A DNA stretch of 12,199 nt. It comes from an uncultured Burkholderiaceae bacterium. GTDB taxonomy: Bacteria; Pseudomonadota; Gammaproteobacteria; Burkholderiales; Burkholderiaceae_C. Below are positions 1-8,369 of the stretch, one piece after another (position 1 is the first letter of the stretch; every line of letters starts with the position of its first letter). The notes under the pieces are model-generated. The model saw only the letters and a list, made by a program, of their open reading frames with translations, was not told the DNA's origin and did not search any database. The stretch is taken from assembly GCA_938022295.1 (NCBI GenBank), contig CALIDR010000076.1:1-12199 (forward strand), read 5' to 3'. Made by a program: the position numbers and the translations under genes.

Positions 1-22
1 GCCGGGGCGTCCCCGCCCCGGC
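1..22. terminator. GC-rich perfect hairpin at left edge
   Basis: Bases 1-9 (gccggggcg) pair perfectly with 14-22 (cgccccggc) around a 4-base loop (tccc). No T-run follows on the plus strand. It may be the terminator of a gene left of the window, or the first of a series of hairpins continuing to base 138. The structure is directly visible; its role is inferred. Confidence 0.4.
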
Positions 23-45
23 GCGGGCTGCACGGCCGAACCGCA

Positions 46-65
46 GCGATGGCGCGTGCCATCGC
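46..65. repeat. Perfect 8-bp hairpin
   Basis: Bases 46-53 (gcgatggc) pair with 58-65 (gccatcgc) around the loop gcgt. This is the second of four hairpins in the first 138 bases. No gene is convincing here. The loop sequences of the four hairpins differ, so they are not copies of one unit. Confidence 0.45.
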
Positions 66-80
66 GAGGGCGAGCCCGGA

Positions 81-107
81 CGAGAACCGTCCGCTGGACG
101 GTTCTCG
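81..107. repeat. Perfect 12-bp inverted repeat, 3-base loop
   Basis: Bases 81-92 (cgagaaccgtcc) are the exact reverse complement of 96-107, separated only by gct. A perfect 12-bp stem with a 3-base loop is unlikely by chance even at this GC content, and the stem has mixed base composition. No T-run follows on either strand, so it is not a textbook intrinsic terminator. It could be part of a structured RNA, a REP-like element or a protein-binding palindrome. Confidence 0.6.
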
Positions 108-118
108 CCTGGCGAGCG

Positions 119-138
119 GGCGGGCGACCCCGCCCGCC
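119..138. repeat. 8-bp GC hairpin
   Basis: Bases 119-126 (ggcgggcg) pair with 131-138 (cgcccgcc) around the loop accc. This is the last of the hairpin series. Because it is pure G/C, chance is a more realistic explanation here than for the hairpin at 81-107. Confidence 0.35.
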
Positions 139-978
139 GCGGCCCGCAGGGCTCGCAACGCCGCCAGCGCGTCCGAGTGCGGCTCGATCGGGTGCGCAGT
201 GTCCTCACCCAAGAGGTGACCGTCCGCGTGGGCGAAAACACCAGACACGAGAGCAGGTTGCATACGGGATCGAGCGGCCGACTGCCGGGTCTAGGGTTAC
301 CCGTGACGAGGTCGAGCGTCACGTCAGCCTTGCCGCTACTGGTGCGGCCCGCCGTGCGGCGCTTGCTGGCACGGGGTGGGACGACAGCCTTCGCCTCGTC
401 GCCGGTCCTCGGGCTTCTGCCGCCGCAGGGGCGATGGGCGACGACGGTGAAACTGGCGTCGATCGACATCAGGGCCCGCTGCAGGCCAGGCGAGAACGGC
501 AGGCCGCCATGCGCGATCAGTGCGCGGCCGGGCGGTGCCGATCGCAGGATCTCGGGCGAAGCCTGCGCTGGCCAGAGCGGTGAACCGACCGGGGGCTGCC
601 GTTGCTGGGTGTGCCCGTGACGTGTCCCCACCAGCCCAGGTCTTCGAAAGCGAAACGCGTTCTCGCGGTGCCGCCCGTGCCGTTGACGGCACAGGCCCAG
701 GCGAACCCATCGCTCGAGCGGTCGGGCAACCGTGCGTGGCTCCCGGCGATCGCCGTGCCTGGTACCTCGGAGCCCACGCTCGACTCGGTAGAAACGACGA
801 GCAGCAGAGTCCTCGGGAACGCATCGCGATTTCGCAGCGAGGCGGCGACGCCGCGCGTCGCCGTTCACTCCCGCGGGAGGTCCGAGAAAGAGTCGAACTC
901 GATGCGACGCTGGCTTCCGTCCTGGCCGCGGCAAAGCCGGCTGGCGGCGCAGCGCCGCGCTCGAGCCATGCGACGCCG
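139..978. other. Long stretch with no defensible gene; possible gene remnants
   Basis: No open frame here has a recognisable domain, a good start and a clean end. On the minus strand, the frame at 777-517 (GTG start, 86 codons, containing FEDLGWWGHV) has G/C-rich third positions. Coding-like statistics then seem to pass near base 600 into another minus frame (LIAHGGLPFSPG, DVTLDLVTGN), which would fit a frameshifted remnant. A competing plus-strand frame (177-620) has equally G/C-rich third positions, so the strand cannot be settled. A 34-codon minus ORF at 969-865, ending RIEFDSFSDLPRE, lies 9 bases after the stop of the 69-aa gene and could be a real short peptide. A further inverted repeat is at 302-323 (7-bp stem). 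The region also looks slightly less GC-rich than the rest of the window. Confidence 0.35.
843..863 (-). terminator. Hairpin downstream of the small minus-strand gene
   Basis: Bases 843-850 (cggcgacg) pair perfectly with 856-863 (cgtcgccg) around 5 bases. Read on the minus strand, it begins 1 base after the TGA (867-865) of the 34-codon ORF and 115 bases after the stop of the 69-aa gene. It lacks a T-run. A transcription end for the minus-strand unit is plausible but not proven. Confidence 0.3.
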
Positions 979-1188
979 TCAGTTCGGCTTGCGCCCCGCC
1001 GCCTCGTCGACCATCTTCTTGAGCTCGGTCAGGATCTTGTCGAGCTGCTGGATGATGTGGCCGGCGTGCTGGGCGGGGAAGACGAGGTGGTCGACGACGT
1101 GTTCCTTGCCGTCGCCGCCGACGATCTTGCCTTCGATGCGGATGATGCCGTTGTGCAGCGTGCCGTTGCCGAGCGATTCGAGGTACAT
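979..1188 (-). CDS. Small conserved-looking hypothetical protein (69 aa)
   Basis: I do not recognise this protein. It starts at ATG (1188-1186) with GGAG (1199-1196) 7 bases upstream, which supports translation. Residues 1-45 alternate in a way that suggests beta strands: LHNGIIRIEGKIV, then a GGDGKEH turn, then VVDHLVFPA. Residues 46-64 (IIQQLDKILTELKKMVDEA) form a clear amphipathic helix with heptad-like Leu/Ile spacing. There is no signal peptide or membrane segment, so a small soluble cytoplasmic protein, perhaps oligomeric through the helix, is likely. It is transcribed divergently from ettA, with 295 bases between the two starts. The six other frames across it give basic, low-complexity translations, whereas this one has balanced composition, which is why I accept it as real. 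Confidence 0.7.
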   Translation of the reverse strand: MYLESLGNGTLHNGIIRIEGKIVGGDGKEHVVDHLVFPAQHAGHIIQQLDKILTELKKMVDEAAGRKPN

Positions 1189-1438
1189 GGTGGGGCTCCG
1201 ATCGGTCCGGGCGCGGACCGGGTGGGGGTGAGGGAGGGGTCGCGAGGATCGCGGCGGCCCGGCGCGGGCGAAAGCGTCCGGCGATGGCCGAGGCGGCTTG
1301 TATCACGCCGCGGGCCCGCCGTGGCCCCCGCCGGTGCCCGCCGCCGTGCCGATCGCCCGCGCCGTGCCGCCGGCAGTGAAATAGGGCCGCGCCGGGCGCC
1401 GCCGGCGTCCAACCGGCCCAGCGGCGACAATAGATGCG

Positions 1439-1468
1439 ATGGCAGGCGCGGGCCTGCCGTTTCTCTTT
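1439..1468 (+). promoter_or_regulatory. Terminator-like hairpin in the ettA leader
   Basis: Bases 1441-1447 (ggcaggc) pair with 1452-1458 (gcctgcc) around gcgg. A-T and T-G pairs extend the stem to 1439-1460. The run ttctcttt (1461-1468) follows directly, ending 15 bases before the ettA ATG. A G/C stem plus T-rich tail is the shape of an intrinsic terminator or attenuator. A weak -10-like gacaat sits at 1426-1431 without a good -35. The rest of 1189-1438 shows only GC-rich spacer with no gene I can support. Confidence 0.35.
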
Positions 1469-1483
1469 GCGACGGAAATCCCC

Positions 1484-3148
<1,665 letters not shown>

Positions 3149-3150
3149 AA

Positions 3151-3187
3151 CCCCCAGGGCCGGGCTGCGCCCGGCCCGCCCCGCGCG
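3151..3187. terminator. Hairpin after ettA; truncated copy of the dispersed repeat
   Basis: Starting two bases after the ettA stop, bases 3157-3165 (gggccgggc) pair perfectly with 3169-3177 (gcccggccc) around tgc. Bases 3151-3177 are identical to the reverse complement of 10452-10478 in the second 81-bp repeat copy near the right side of the window, so this is a partial copy of the same element in inverted orientation. There is no T-run. The position suggests a role in ending or stabilising the ettA transcript. Confidence 0.55.
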
Positions 3188-3258
3188 CTTGCATCCGGTC
3201 ACATCGCCTGTCACGGCGTTGTTACGATCGCGCACCCGTCGAATCCGGAGACGACCGC

Positions 3259-3651
3259 ATGTCCACCCCGCGACGCCTGATCGCCACCGCCGCTGCCGCG
3301 GCACTGATGCACGCGAGCCTCGTGCACGCCGCACCGCCGGGGCTGGTGTCGGCCGAGCAGGTCGCCGCGGCGCAGGCGGCGACGTCGCCCGCACACCGCA
3401 GCCTGCTCGCGCAGCTCGACCGCGCCGAGGTCGCCGAGGCGCTGCGCGCGCGCGGCGTGTCGCCCGACGCGGCGCGCGAGCGCGTGGCGGCGCTGACCGA
3501 CGCCGAGGCGGCGCAACTCGCGGCGCACATCGACAGCGCGCCGGCCGGGGGCGACGTGCTCGGCGCGATCGTCTTCCTCTTCGTGCTGCTGCTCGTGACC
3601 GACATCCTCGGGCTGACGAAGGTCTTCCCCTTCACGCGCCCGGTGCGCTGA
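3259..3651 (+). CDS. PA2779-family protein (small exported/membrane protein)
   Basis: This 130-aa protein has an N-terminal signal-like segment (residues 6-24, ending VHAAP, with likely cleavage after HA-A). A helical Ala/Arg/Glu-rich middle follows (about 30-95, including a run with DRAEVAEALRARGV). A C-terminal hydrophobic helix (about 100-120, GAIVFLFVLLLVTDILGL) is followed by TKVFPFTRPVR. The short tail after a single membrane helix, with the VFPF motif, is typical of the PA2779 family, which is encoded next to PA2778-type cysteine peptidases. The function of the pair is not established. ATG 3259 is preceded by ccggag with 8-base spacing. A possible -10 (tacgat, 3223-3228) lies upstream, with only a poor -35 (gtcaca, 3198-3203). 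The stop is 3 bases before the next start, so the two genes are almost certainly co-translated. Confidence 0.85.
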   Translation: MSTPRRLIATAAAAALMHASLVHAAPPGLVSAEQVAAAQAATSPAHRSLLAQLDRAEVAEALRARGVSPDAARERVAALTDAEAAQLAAHIDSAPAGGDVLGAIVFLFVLLLVTDILGLTKVFPFTRPVR

Positions 3652-3654
3652 GCG

Positions 3655-4608
3655 GTGCGCGGCCGCACGCCGCTGGCCGCGGCGCTGCTCGCCGCCGCGC
3701 TGGCGGCGGGCTGTGCGTCGATCGGGGCGCCGCAGTCGCGTGCGCTGCTGGCTGCCGGCACCGGGCGCGCGCCGGTGGAGCTGACGCAGGTGCCGTACTT
3801 CGCGCAGCAGCGCTTCCACTGCGGGCCGGCGTCGCTGGCGATGGCCGCCGGTGCGGCCGGCGTCGCGGTGACGCCCGAGGCGATCGCCGACCAGGTGTTC
3901 GTGCCGGCGCGCGAGGGCGCGCTGCAGGTCGAGATGCTCGCCGCGGCGCGGCGGCAGGGGCTGGTCGCGGTGCGGCTGCCCGGCACGCTCGCTGCGCTGC
4001 TGGCCGAAGTCGACGCCGGCCACCCGGTCGTCGTGCTGCTGAACCTCGGCCTGGCCGCCGCGCCGCGCTGGCACTACGCGGTGGTGATCGGCCACGACCT
4101 CGGTGCCGGCGAACTGCTGCTGCGCAGCGGCGACGAGCCGCGCCAGCGCCTGCGGCTGGCCACGTTCGAGCACACCTGGGCGCGCGGCGGGCACTGGGCC
4201 TTCGTCGCGCTGCCGCCCGGGCGGCTGCCCGCCAGCGCCGACGAGCACGAGGCGGTTCAGGCGGCGCTCGGCTTCGAGCGCGTCGCGCCGCCGCAGGCGG
4301 TGCGCGCGACGTGGGCCGCGGTGCACGCGCGCTGGCCCGGCAGCCTCGTCGCCGCGGTGGGCCACGGCAACGCGCTGTTCGCCGCCGGCGACGCGCGCGC
4401 CGCGGCCGCCGTGTTCGCCGACGCAGCGCGCCGACACGACAGCGCCGCGGCGTGGCACAACCTCGCGCACGCCCGGCTCGCGCTCGGCGAGCGCGACGCG
4501 GCACGCGAGGCCGCCCAGCGTGCCGTGGCCGCCGCGGTGCGCCGCGAAGGCGACTCCGTGTGGCACGACGCGGCGCTGCGCACGCTGGGCGAGATCGACA
4601 GGCGCTGA
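3655..4608 (+). CDS. PA2778-family C39-like cysteine peptidase, lipoprotein with TPR-like tail
   Basis: This 317-aa protein starts at GTG 3655, 3 bases after the upstream TGA, without a clear ribosome-binding site. This suggests translational coupling to the PA2779-family gene. The start is supported by a clean lipoprotein signal with lipobox LAAGC, lipidated on Cys20. The peptidase domain spans about 42-190. It has FAQQRFHCGPASLAM, giving the oxyanion-hole Gln (51 or 52) and catalytic Cys56, and RWHYAVVIGHD with the probable catalytic His140. I could not place the third catalytic residue with certainty (LLRSGDEPRQR at about 155-165 is the usual region). The motif HTWARGGHWAFVALPPGRLP (about 173-192) is characteristic of this family. 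Residues 232-295 form helical pairs of the TPR type. It is expected at the inner or outer membrane, facing the periplasm. Substrates are unknown; C39 relatives process peptides at double-Gly sites. Confidence 0.85.
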   Translation: MRGRTPLAAALLAAALAAGCASIGAPQSRALLAAGTGRAPVELTQVPYFAQQRFHCGPASLAMAAGAAGVAVTPEAIADQVFVPAREGALQVEMLAAARRQGLVAVRLPGTLAALLAEVDAGHPVVVLLNLGLAAAPRWHYAVVIGHDLGAGELLLRSGDEPRQRLRLATFEHTWARGGHWAFVALPPGRLPASADEHEAVQAALGFERVAPPQAVRATWAAVHARWPGSLVAAVGHGNALFAAGDARAAAAVFADAARRHDSAAAWHNLAHARLALGERDAAREAAQRAVAAAVRREGDSVWHDAALRTLGEIDRR

Positions 4609-4769
4609 GTGGGGCACGGGCGCCCGCCGAACTCGGCGGCGTCCCCCGGGCGGCGTCCGATCGGCGCCAACGCTGCGGGCATCGCGGCTGCCCCGTCCAC
4701 CATCGGGGTGATGACCGGCGGGTCGGCGGCGCCGAACATCGCCGCAGCGGTCGTGGCCGGAGATGGACG
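4609..4769 (+). promoter_or_regulatory. Spacer before the three-gene cassette, with a 16-base palindrome
   Basis: This 161-base gap holds ccgccga-ac-tcggcgg (4624-4639), a perfect 7-bp inverted repeat with a 2-base centre, 15 bases after the PA2778-family stop. The loop is too tight for all pairs to form in RNA, so a short terminator or an operator-like site are both possible. I see no consensus promoter. A 98-codon GTG frame (4609-4905) abuts the preceding TGA, but it overlaps the next gene out of frame by 136 bases and has no recognisable features, so I do not call it a gene. Confidence 0.3.
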
Positions 4770-5516
4770 ATGTCGGCAATCGGGTGGCTCTTGCGCGGTG
4801 TCTGCGTGGGCATGTTCGTCCACGGTGCCGTGGCCTACGAAGGCGCGCCGGTGCCGCAAGACGACGGCGCCGGGCCTGTCACCGCGGCCCATGCGCCAGC
4901 GGTGATGCGTGATCGCGTCGACACCACCGCCGGCCGCGCCGAGCTGCCGCCGGGCACCGCGCCGTCGGCGGGCGTGCCGTCGGTGGCCACGCCGCCAGCG
5001 TGCTGCTGCCAGACGCGGGTCGTGCGCCCGGTGCCGCGTCCGCCGGCACCGCCGCCCTTGGAGGTGCGTGTCGAGGCCGTCTGCGCGCCGCCGACCGGCG
5101 AGGCGCGCCCGACGCCCCTGCTGCTGCAGCAGGCCGAAGCGGAGCTGCTGCGTGCGCACGCCGACCACGTGCGCGCGCAGGCAGAAGCGCTGCGCCGGTC
5201 GATGCAGGACGGCGGATCGCGCGACCACCCGCCGCCTCAACCACCGGCGGACGACAAGCTCGCCGGCGTCGCGCGGTTGGTGGCCCCGTCGCTGTTCGCG
5301 TTGGCGCTCATCGCCGGCGCCGGTTCGATGGCCGGCACCGGCATGGCTTCGGCGCCGACGCTGCGCCATTGGGGCGGCTTCGGTGGCGAGGCGCGGGCGA
5401 ACTGGCTGGGGCGGCCGGCGGCCTTCGGGCTTCTTGCCGCGGCGCTGTTCCTCTGTTCTGCCGTGCTGGCCTGGGCCGTGTGGCCGCCGATGGCCGTTGC
5501 CACGGCGGCACGGTGA
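4770..5516 (+). CDS. Exported/membrane protein with Cys triplet, Pro-rich region and coiled coil
   Basis: I do not recognise this 248-aa family. Residues 4-22 (IGWLLRGVCVGMFVHGAVA) look like a signal peptide, with AxA-type cleavage after Ala22. Residues 23-115 are low-complexity and Pro-rich, with Cys78-Cys79-Cys80 and Cys105 around the stretch RPVPRPPAPPP. Residues 116-146 (LLLQQAEAELLRAHADHVRA and on) predict a coiled coil. Two hydrophobic helices at about 165-190 (ARLVAPSLFALALIAGAG) and 216-238 (AAFGLLAAALFLCSAVLAWAV) would anchor the C-terminus as a membrane hairpin. ATG 4770 has ggag (4759-4762) 7 bases upstream. The stop is 18 bases before the NTPase start, so they are probably one operon. 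Given its membrane anchor and the NTPase's own hydrophobic insertion, it may be the NTPase's membrane partner; this is inference. Confidence 0.75.
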   Translation: MSAIGWLLRGVCVGMFVHGAVAYEGAPVPQDDGAGPVTAAHAPAVMRDRVDTTAGRAELPPGTAPSAGVPSVATPPACCCQTRVVRPVPRPPAPPPLEVRVEAVCAPPTGEARPTPLLLQQAEAELLRAHADHVRAQAEALRRSMQDGGSRDHPPPQPPADDKLAGVARLVAPSLFALALIAGAGSMAGTGMASAPTLRHWGGFGGEARANWLGRPAAFGLLAAALFLCSAVLAWAVWPPMAVATAAR

Positions 5517-5534
5517 CAGCGGGCGGGAGGCGTC

Positions 5535-8282
5535 ATGCATCTGGTCATCCGCGGCGCGCAGGAGCCGCGGTCATTGCTCGCGCGAGATCATCGTCGGCTC
5601 GGCTCGCAACAGACGTTGCTGATGCCGTCGGGGGCCAGCCGCGAACTCGAACGCGAGTTGCGTCGTTACTGCGCCAACGAGATCGAGGGCCGCTCGTTCC
5701 TCGTCGCCGGGCACCGCGGATCGGGCAAGACGACGGTGGTCGACGCGGCCCTGCTGCGCCTGCGGCACGCGTGCGCGGACGAAGGCGGGCTGCGGCTGGC
5801 GGTGCCCGCGTACCTGCACGCCCCGGCGCTCGTCGACGGCGGCCCCTCGCACCGCCGACCGCCGACAGGCGCCGAATGGGGCGAGTCGGTCCTCAAGCTG
5901 GCGTTGCTGGCGCTGCACCGCGCCGTGGTCGGCGAATTCGTGCGCGCGTATCGGCACCACGTGCTGAACGTGGCCGACGCCTCGCACGTCGCACCGGGCC
6001 GTGCCGAGCTCGCGGCGCAGTTCGAGATCGAGATCACGGAGGCCCCGGGCCCCGCGCGGCTGCGCGAGTTCTGGGCGCTGGCCGGTGCCCTCGACAGCGG
6101 CGTGCTCTTTTCCCGCAATCGAAAGGGTGACGGTCGCACCGCAGCCGGCGAGCAGCGTCCCCCCGATCAGGGGCTGCGCGAGCTGGTCGCGCTGACCGGC
6201 ATCGGCCACGTCTACCAGCGCATCGCCGGCGAGCTGCGCGAGACCGACAACCACCATCAGAGCCACGAGGCGCAGCGCAACGGTCAGGTGGGCTTCGACA
6301 GCGCCAGGCTCGACCTCGCGCAATCGGCGCTGCCGCTGCTCGCCGGCGCGGCCGTGGGCGCCGGCGCGGCGGTGCACAGCGGCCTGCCCGGCGCGGCCGC
6401 CGGTGTCGCGGCGTACTTCCTGGCGGCCGCCGGTACGCGCTGGACGTCCTCGCGCAGCGAGAAGCGAAGCCGCCAGATCGACCGCACGTTCGTGCCCGAC
6501 CTGTCGGTGCAGACCTTGGACCGCGTCGTGCCGGCGCTGCTCGAGCGCCTGCGCGCGGCCGGCATCGCGCCGGTGTTCGTCATCGACGAACTCGACAAGG
6601 TCGACGACCTGTGGGACCTGATGGAGCCGCTGATCCGCGACTTCAAGAAGGTCTTCGCCGAGCTGGCGCTGACCTGCCTGATCGTCGACCGCGCGTACTA
6701 CGAGCAGTTGCTGCGCGCCGAGCGCGAACAGCCGCTCGGCCGATCGTTCTCGTACTTCATGCACCGCCTGTTCGTCGAGTACACGCCGGGCGACGTCGAT
6801 GCGTACCTCGAGCAGAGGCTAGCGATCGAGTCGGGCGCGGCCACCAGTGTTGCCGAATCGGTCGAGATTCTCCGCTGGGCACTGCGCCACCGTGGCGAGT
6901 TCAACGCGCTGAAGCTGCAGCGCGAACTCGCCGCGCTGCCGGTGCGCGACGGTGCCGACCCGATCGATGCGGGCGAACTGCGCAGCGACCGCCGCTGGCG
7001 CGCCGAACTGACGTTCCAGCTCGCGATCGAGCTGCAGCTGGCCGACGAGCCGGTCGCGAGTTGGATCGGGCGCAGCACCCGGCACCGGCAGGTGCTCTAC
7101 GACGCGCTGTACTACCTGCCGCGCCGCTGGCGCGAGCGTGATCGCGAAGACGCGGGCGCCAGCATCGACCTGAGCGACGGACCCGGCCGCCAGAAGTTTG
7201 CCGACGACCTGCGCAGGCGCGTCGACCTGGACCCCGTCGTCGCGGACAGCTCCGCGACGCGAGATCCGCATGCTTCGGGTCTGTTCTCGGCCGACGAGAT
7301 CGCGTTCCTGTTCGAACGCGTCAAGGCGATGGCGGCGATGCTGGGCCCGCAGGACGGCGCGGCCGGCAATCCGTTCGAACAGGCGTGGCTGGCGTTGCAT
7401 CGCGGGGGTCAGGATCGCGTCCGCGCGGCCGGGTTGGTGAAACCGTCGCCCGCCCTGCTCGACGCGGCGCTGTGGGGCGAGGAATCGCTGATCGAGGTCA
7501 CCGACAAGAGCCGCTTGCGCTGGCGCGACCGGTCACCGACGCTGCGTCGCCCGTCCGACCACCGCGGCGTGATCAGGCGCTACTTCGTCGAGTGGCTCGT
7601 CGGGTTCGCCGGCGAACCGGGAAAGGTGGACGTGTTCGGCGAGCTCGTCCGATGCGGCCTGCTGCCGACCGCACCGGACCGACTCGTGGTCGAACGCGCG
7701 ATCGGCCGACTCGACAAGGCCGGCCCGAGCACGCCCGGAACACCGACGACCGCTCAGCGGCAGGACCTCGAGCTGGTGGCGAGCTTCGCACTGATGCTCG
7801 CCCGCAATGCCGGCATCGTGCGCAAGGCACTGACCGCCGCGGCGGCGATCGGGGCGACGAGCCGCGGGCCGGCGCGCGAAACCGAGCCCGACACGCGCGA
7901 CTGGAAAGCGATCGTGGCCACCGGTTTCGAACGGCTGGCCCAGTGCATCGAGGACGAACGCAAGAGGGCCGACTGCTGCGAGGCCGGCACCCGTGTCAGC
8001 GGGTCGGAAGCCCGGTCGTGGGCAAGCCGCGGCGCGGCGATCGAAGAGCGTTTGCGCACCTGCCTCGCCAAACTCTGCGCCGCTGGCGGCAGCCAAACCA
8101 CCCGGGGTGGCGCTCCGCCTCCCGTCGCCTGCGCCCAGGACTTGCTGGAGTTGCCGCAGCCGTTGCGCCGCAACGCGCCGAACTCGCGCGCGCTGGCCGG
8201 GCGGCTGCAGCACGTCATCCGGTCCTTGCAGCCGCAGGCAGACCATGCAGCGGCACCGCAGCGCCAGAATGGGCCCGTCTGA
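5535..8282 (+). CDS. Large P-loop NTPase with hydrophobic insertion (KAP-like)
   Basis: This is a 915-aa protein. Walker A is GHRGSGKTT (residues 59-67). Walker B is VFVIDELDKVDD (347-358), with Asp351-Glu352 as the expected Mg/catalytic pair. A following strand, LTCLIVDRAYYEQLL (379-393), resembles the sensor-1 region. The 280-residue gap between Walker A and Walker B contains a hydrophobic segment at about 263-299 (SALPLLAGAAVGAGAA, then AAAGVAAYFLAAAG), enough for two short membrane helices. Transmembrane helices inserted inside the P-loop core are a hallmark of KAP NTPases (Kidins220/PifA type), so I favour that group. A divergent STAND or Orc/Cdc6-like NTPase is the alternative. The C-terminal half (about 480-915) is helical and shows no domain I recognise. 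The ribosome-binding site gggagg (5525-5530) is 4 bases before the ATG. The gene looks intact. An 87-base gap precedes the peptidase-hydrolase gene on the same strand. The likely role is an ATP-driven switch or scaffold at the membrane. Confidence 0.8.
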   Translation: MHLVIRGAQEPRSLLARDHRRLGSQQTLLMPSGASRELERELRRYCANEIEGRSFLVAGHRGSGKTTVVDAALLRLRHACADEGGLRLAVPAYLHAPALVDGGPSHRRPPTGAEWGESVLKLALLALHRAVVGEFVRAYRHHVLNVADASHVAPGRAELAAQFEIEITEAPGPARLREFWALAGALDSGVLFSRNRKGDGRTAAGEQRPPDQGLRELVALTGIGHVYQRIAGELRETDNHHQSHEAQRNGQVGFDSARLDLAQSALPLLAGAAVGAGAAVHSGLPGAAAGVAAYFLAAAGTRWTSSRSEKRSRQIDRTFVPDLSVQTLDRVVPALLERLRAAGIAPVFVIDELDKVDDLWDLMEPLIRDFKKVFAELALTCLIVDRAYYEQLLRAEREQPLGRSFSYFMHRLFVEYTPGDVDAYLEQRLAIESGAATSVAESVEILRWALRHRGEFNALKLQRELAALPVRDGADPIDAGELRSDRRWRAELTFQLAIELQLADEPVASWIGRSTRHRQVLYDALYYLPRRWRERDREDAGASIDLSDGPGRQKFADDLRRRVDLDPVVADSSATRDPHASGLFSADEIAFLFERVKAMAAMLGPQDGAAGNPFEQAWLALHRGGQDRVRAAGLVKPSPALLDAALWGEESLIEVTDKSRLRWRDRSPTLRRPSDHRGVIRRYFVEWLVGFAGEPGKVDVFGELVRCGLLPTAPDRLVVERAIGRLDKAGPSTPGTPTTAQRQDLELVASFALMLARNAGIVRKALTAAAAIGATSRGPARETEPDTRDWKAIVATGFERLAQCIEDERKRADCCEAGTRVSGSEARSWASRGAAIEERLRTCLAKLCAAGGSQTTRGGAPPPVACAQDLLELPQPLRRNAPNSRALAGRLQHVIRSLQPQADHAAAPQRQNGPV

Positions 8283-8355
8283 CGGGTGCCTCGCCCTGCC
8301 AGCGATGGCTGCGCAGCGTCGCCGGGCCGATCATTCGCCCTTGCCATCCACCGCA

Positions 8356-8364
8356 CGGAGGGAG
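8356..8364 (+). promoter_or_regulatory. Strong ribosome-binding site of the peptidase-hydrolase gene
   Basis: The purine-rich run cggagggag lies 5 bases before ATG 8370. It fixes this start over the in-frame GTG at 8286, which lies 3 bases after the NTPase stop. The strong site suggests that the third gene may be translated more efficiently than its upstream neighbours. Confidence 0.7.
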
Positions 8365-8369
8365 CCGAC

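Noticed and set aside
880..910. tRNA-like T-loop (gagttcgactc on the minus strand)
   Set aside because: No matching acceptor, D or anticodon arms and no proper spacing to a CCA end.
3211..4779. Long minus-strand frames (522 and 393 codons) opposite the PA2779/PA2778 pair
   Set aside because: Antisense shadows with highly basic composition; the plus-strand genes have a signal peptide, lipobox and catalytic motifs.
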